From contig OZ025651.1 in the NCBI GenBank assembly GCA_964019335.1, forward strand, positions 744,001-808,000: DNA of 64,000 nt. Reading direction: 5' to 3'. The stretch's first letter is position 1; each line of letters starts with the position of its first letter. Origin of the DNA: Diplonema japonicum (taxonomy: Eukaryota > Euglenozoa > Diplonemea > Diplonemida > Diplonemidae). This document shows, one piece after another, positions 63,609 to 64,000 of the stretch. The notes under the pieces are model-generated. The model was not told where the DNA came from and did not search any database. It saw only the letters and a program-made list of their open reading frames with translations. Made by a program: the position numbers and the translations under genes.

Positions 63609-64000
63609 AGTAGTAAAATGGGTTTTTCAATTTCGCCAGTGCAGAGTACTGGAGCCACCTTATCCAATTTTCTTTTAAAAAATTCCTTTTCACTTTTACC
63701 TACGTTTTTAAGGGGTCACATGTGGGCATCCACACCTACCGTTTGTTTTGTTCGCGGTGGTCATTGCAAGAGCGTCAATACGTCTTGGTAAAAGATCGCC
63801 CCTTTTCTTTTTCTTTCCCATTCTTTACACGCGGCTTTTTCCCCCCCTTTTTTTTTAAATGTCTCTTTTTTTTTTTTTTTTTTTCTGGGCGTGAGGCGAC
63901 GACAGGGAGCGACACAAGAACAGAAAGCAAGAAACTATTCGAGAAAGATGAACGAGAGAGATGCAGTGCGAGGCAAAAGGTAGCCTTACCTCGTCGAAGG
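63609..64000 (+). other. Intergenic; possible start of a further gene at 63948
   Basis: Mixed spacer with a T run at about 63866-63884 preceded by AAATGTCTC. After an A/G-rich leader an ATG at 63948 opens MNERDAVRGK, then AG|GTAGCC, which could be a donor before the stop TAG. Too short to call a gene. Confidence 0.3.

Noticed and set aside
1-64000. CRISPR arrays, rRNA genes, bacterial operons or promoters
   Set aside because: No regularly spaced repeats or rRNA-like sequence; spliceosomal introns show the DNA is eukaryotic.

Overview
The window reads as nuclear DNA of a unicellular eukaryote, most probably a diplonemid (Euglenozoa). Every gene I can support lies on the + strand, as in polycistronic transcription with trans-splicing. 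Pyrimidine tracts followed by AG and a short A-rich leader precede many start codons. A 37-nt stretch at 33062-33098 closely resembles the diplonemid spliced-leader exon as I remember it (about 33/37), followed directly by GT. Intergenic DNA is dominated by long A, T, C and G homopolymers. About 25 cis-introns are visible. Most are 38-55 nt, start GT and end AG, and several consist almost entirely of one A or T run.

Layout. 1-2.5 kb: 3' end of a DHHC palmitoyltransferase, a small one-TM protein and DCC1. 2.5-8.9 kb: a tandem pair of nearly identical N-terminal-motor kinesins that differ in intron content. 8.9-11.9 kb: a mobile-element cluster (truncated piggyBac copy, tRNA-like fragment, foldback element, Tc1-like MITE). 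12-17 kb: a SAM/WW repeat protein, an unknown small protein and diaminopimelate decarboxylase. 18-21.7 kb: six-exon USP7. 23.4-26.3 kb: a kinase/B-box/LRR fusion gene, preceded by a deleted mosaic copy of itself. 26.8-31.4 kb: beta-ureidopropionase and six-exon ataxin-2. 31.4-36.6 kb: gene-free DNA with the spliced-leader-like sequence and a full-length but broken piggyBac element. 36.7-44.3 kb: branched-chain aminotransferase, a kinase-like fragment protein, a second pseudogene of the kinase/B-box/LRR gene, an EDEM-like mannosidase and a Trf4-like nucleotidyltransferase that appears to lack its catalytic aspartates. 46.9-53.4 kb: a LIM/kinase-like protein and a SCY1-like pseudokinase with HEAT repeats. 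54.7-63.4 kb: a Golgi-type sulfotransferase with a PAN-like tail, sulfite reductase hemoprotein, a long coiled-coil protein and a duplicated ABM-like protein. A short inverted-repeat element follows at 63.45-63.61 kb.

The genes are a mixed housekeeping set (cohesion, motors, deubiquitination, pyrimidine, lysine, sulfur and branched-chain amino-acid metabolism, ER quality control, RNA metabolism). They form no functional operon, as expected for unidirectional arrays. Three themes are unusual: introns made of homopolymers or carrying shared inserts, a family of kinase/B-box/LRR genes and broken copies, and several kinase or nucleotidyltransferase folds with degraded catalytic motifs. All gene models come from reading the sequence; no alignment was run.
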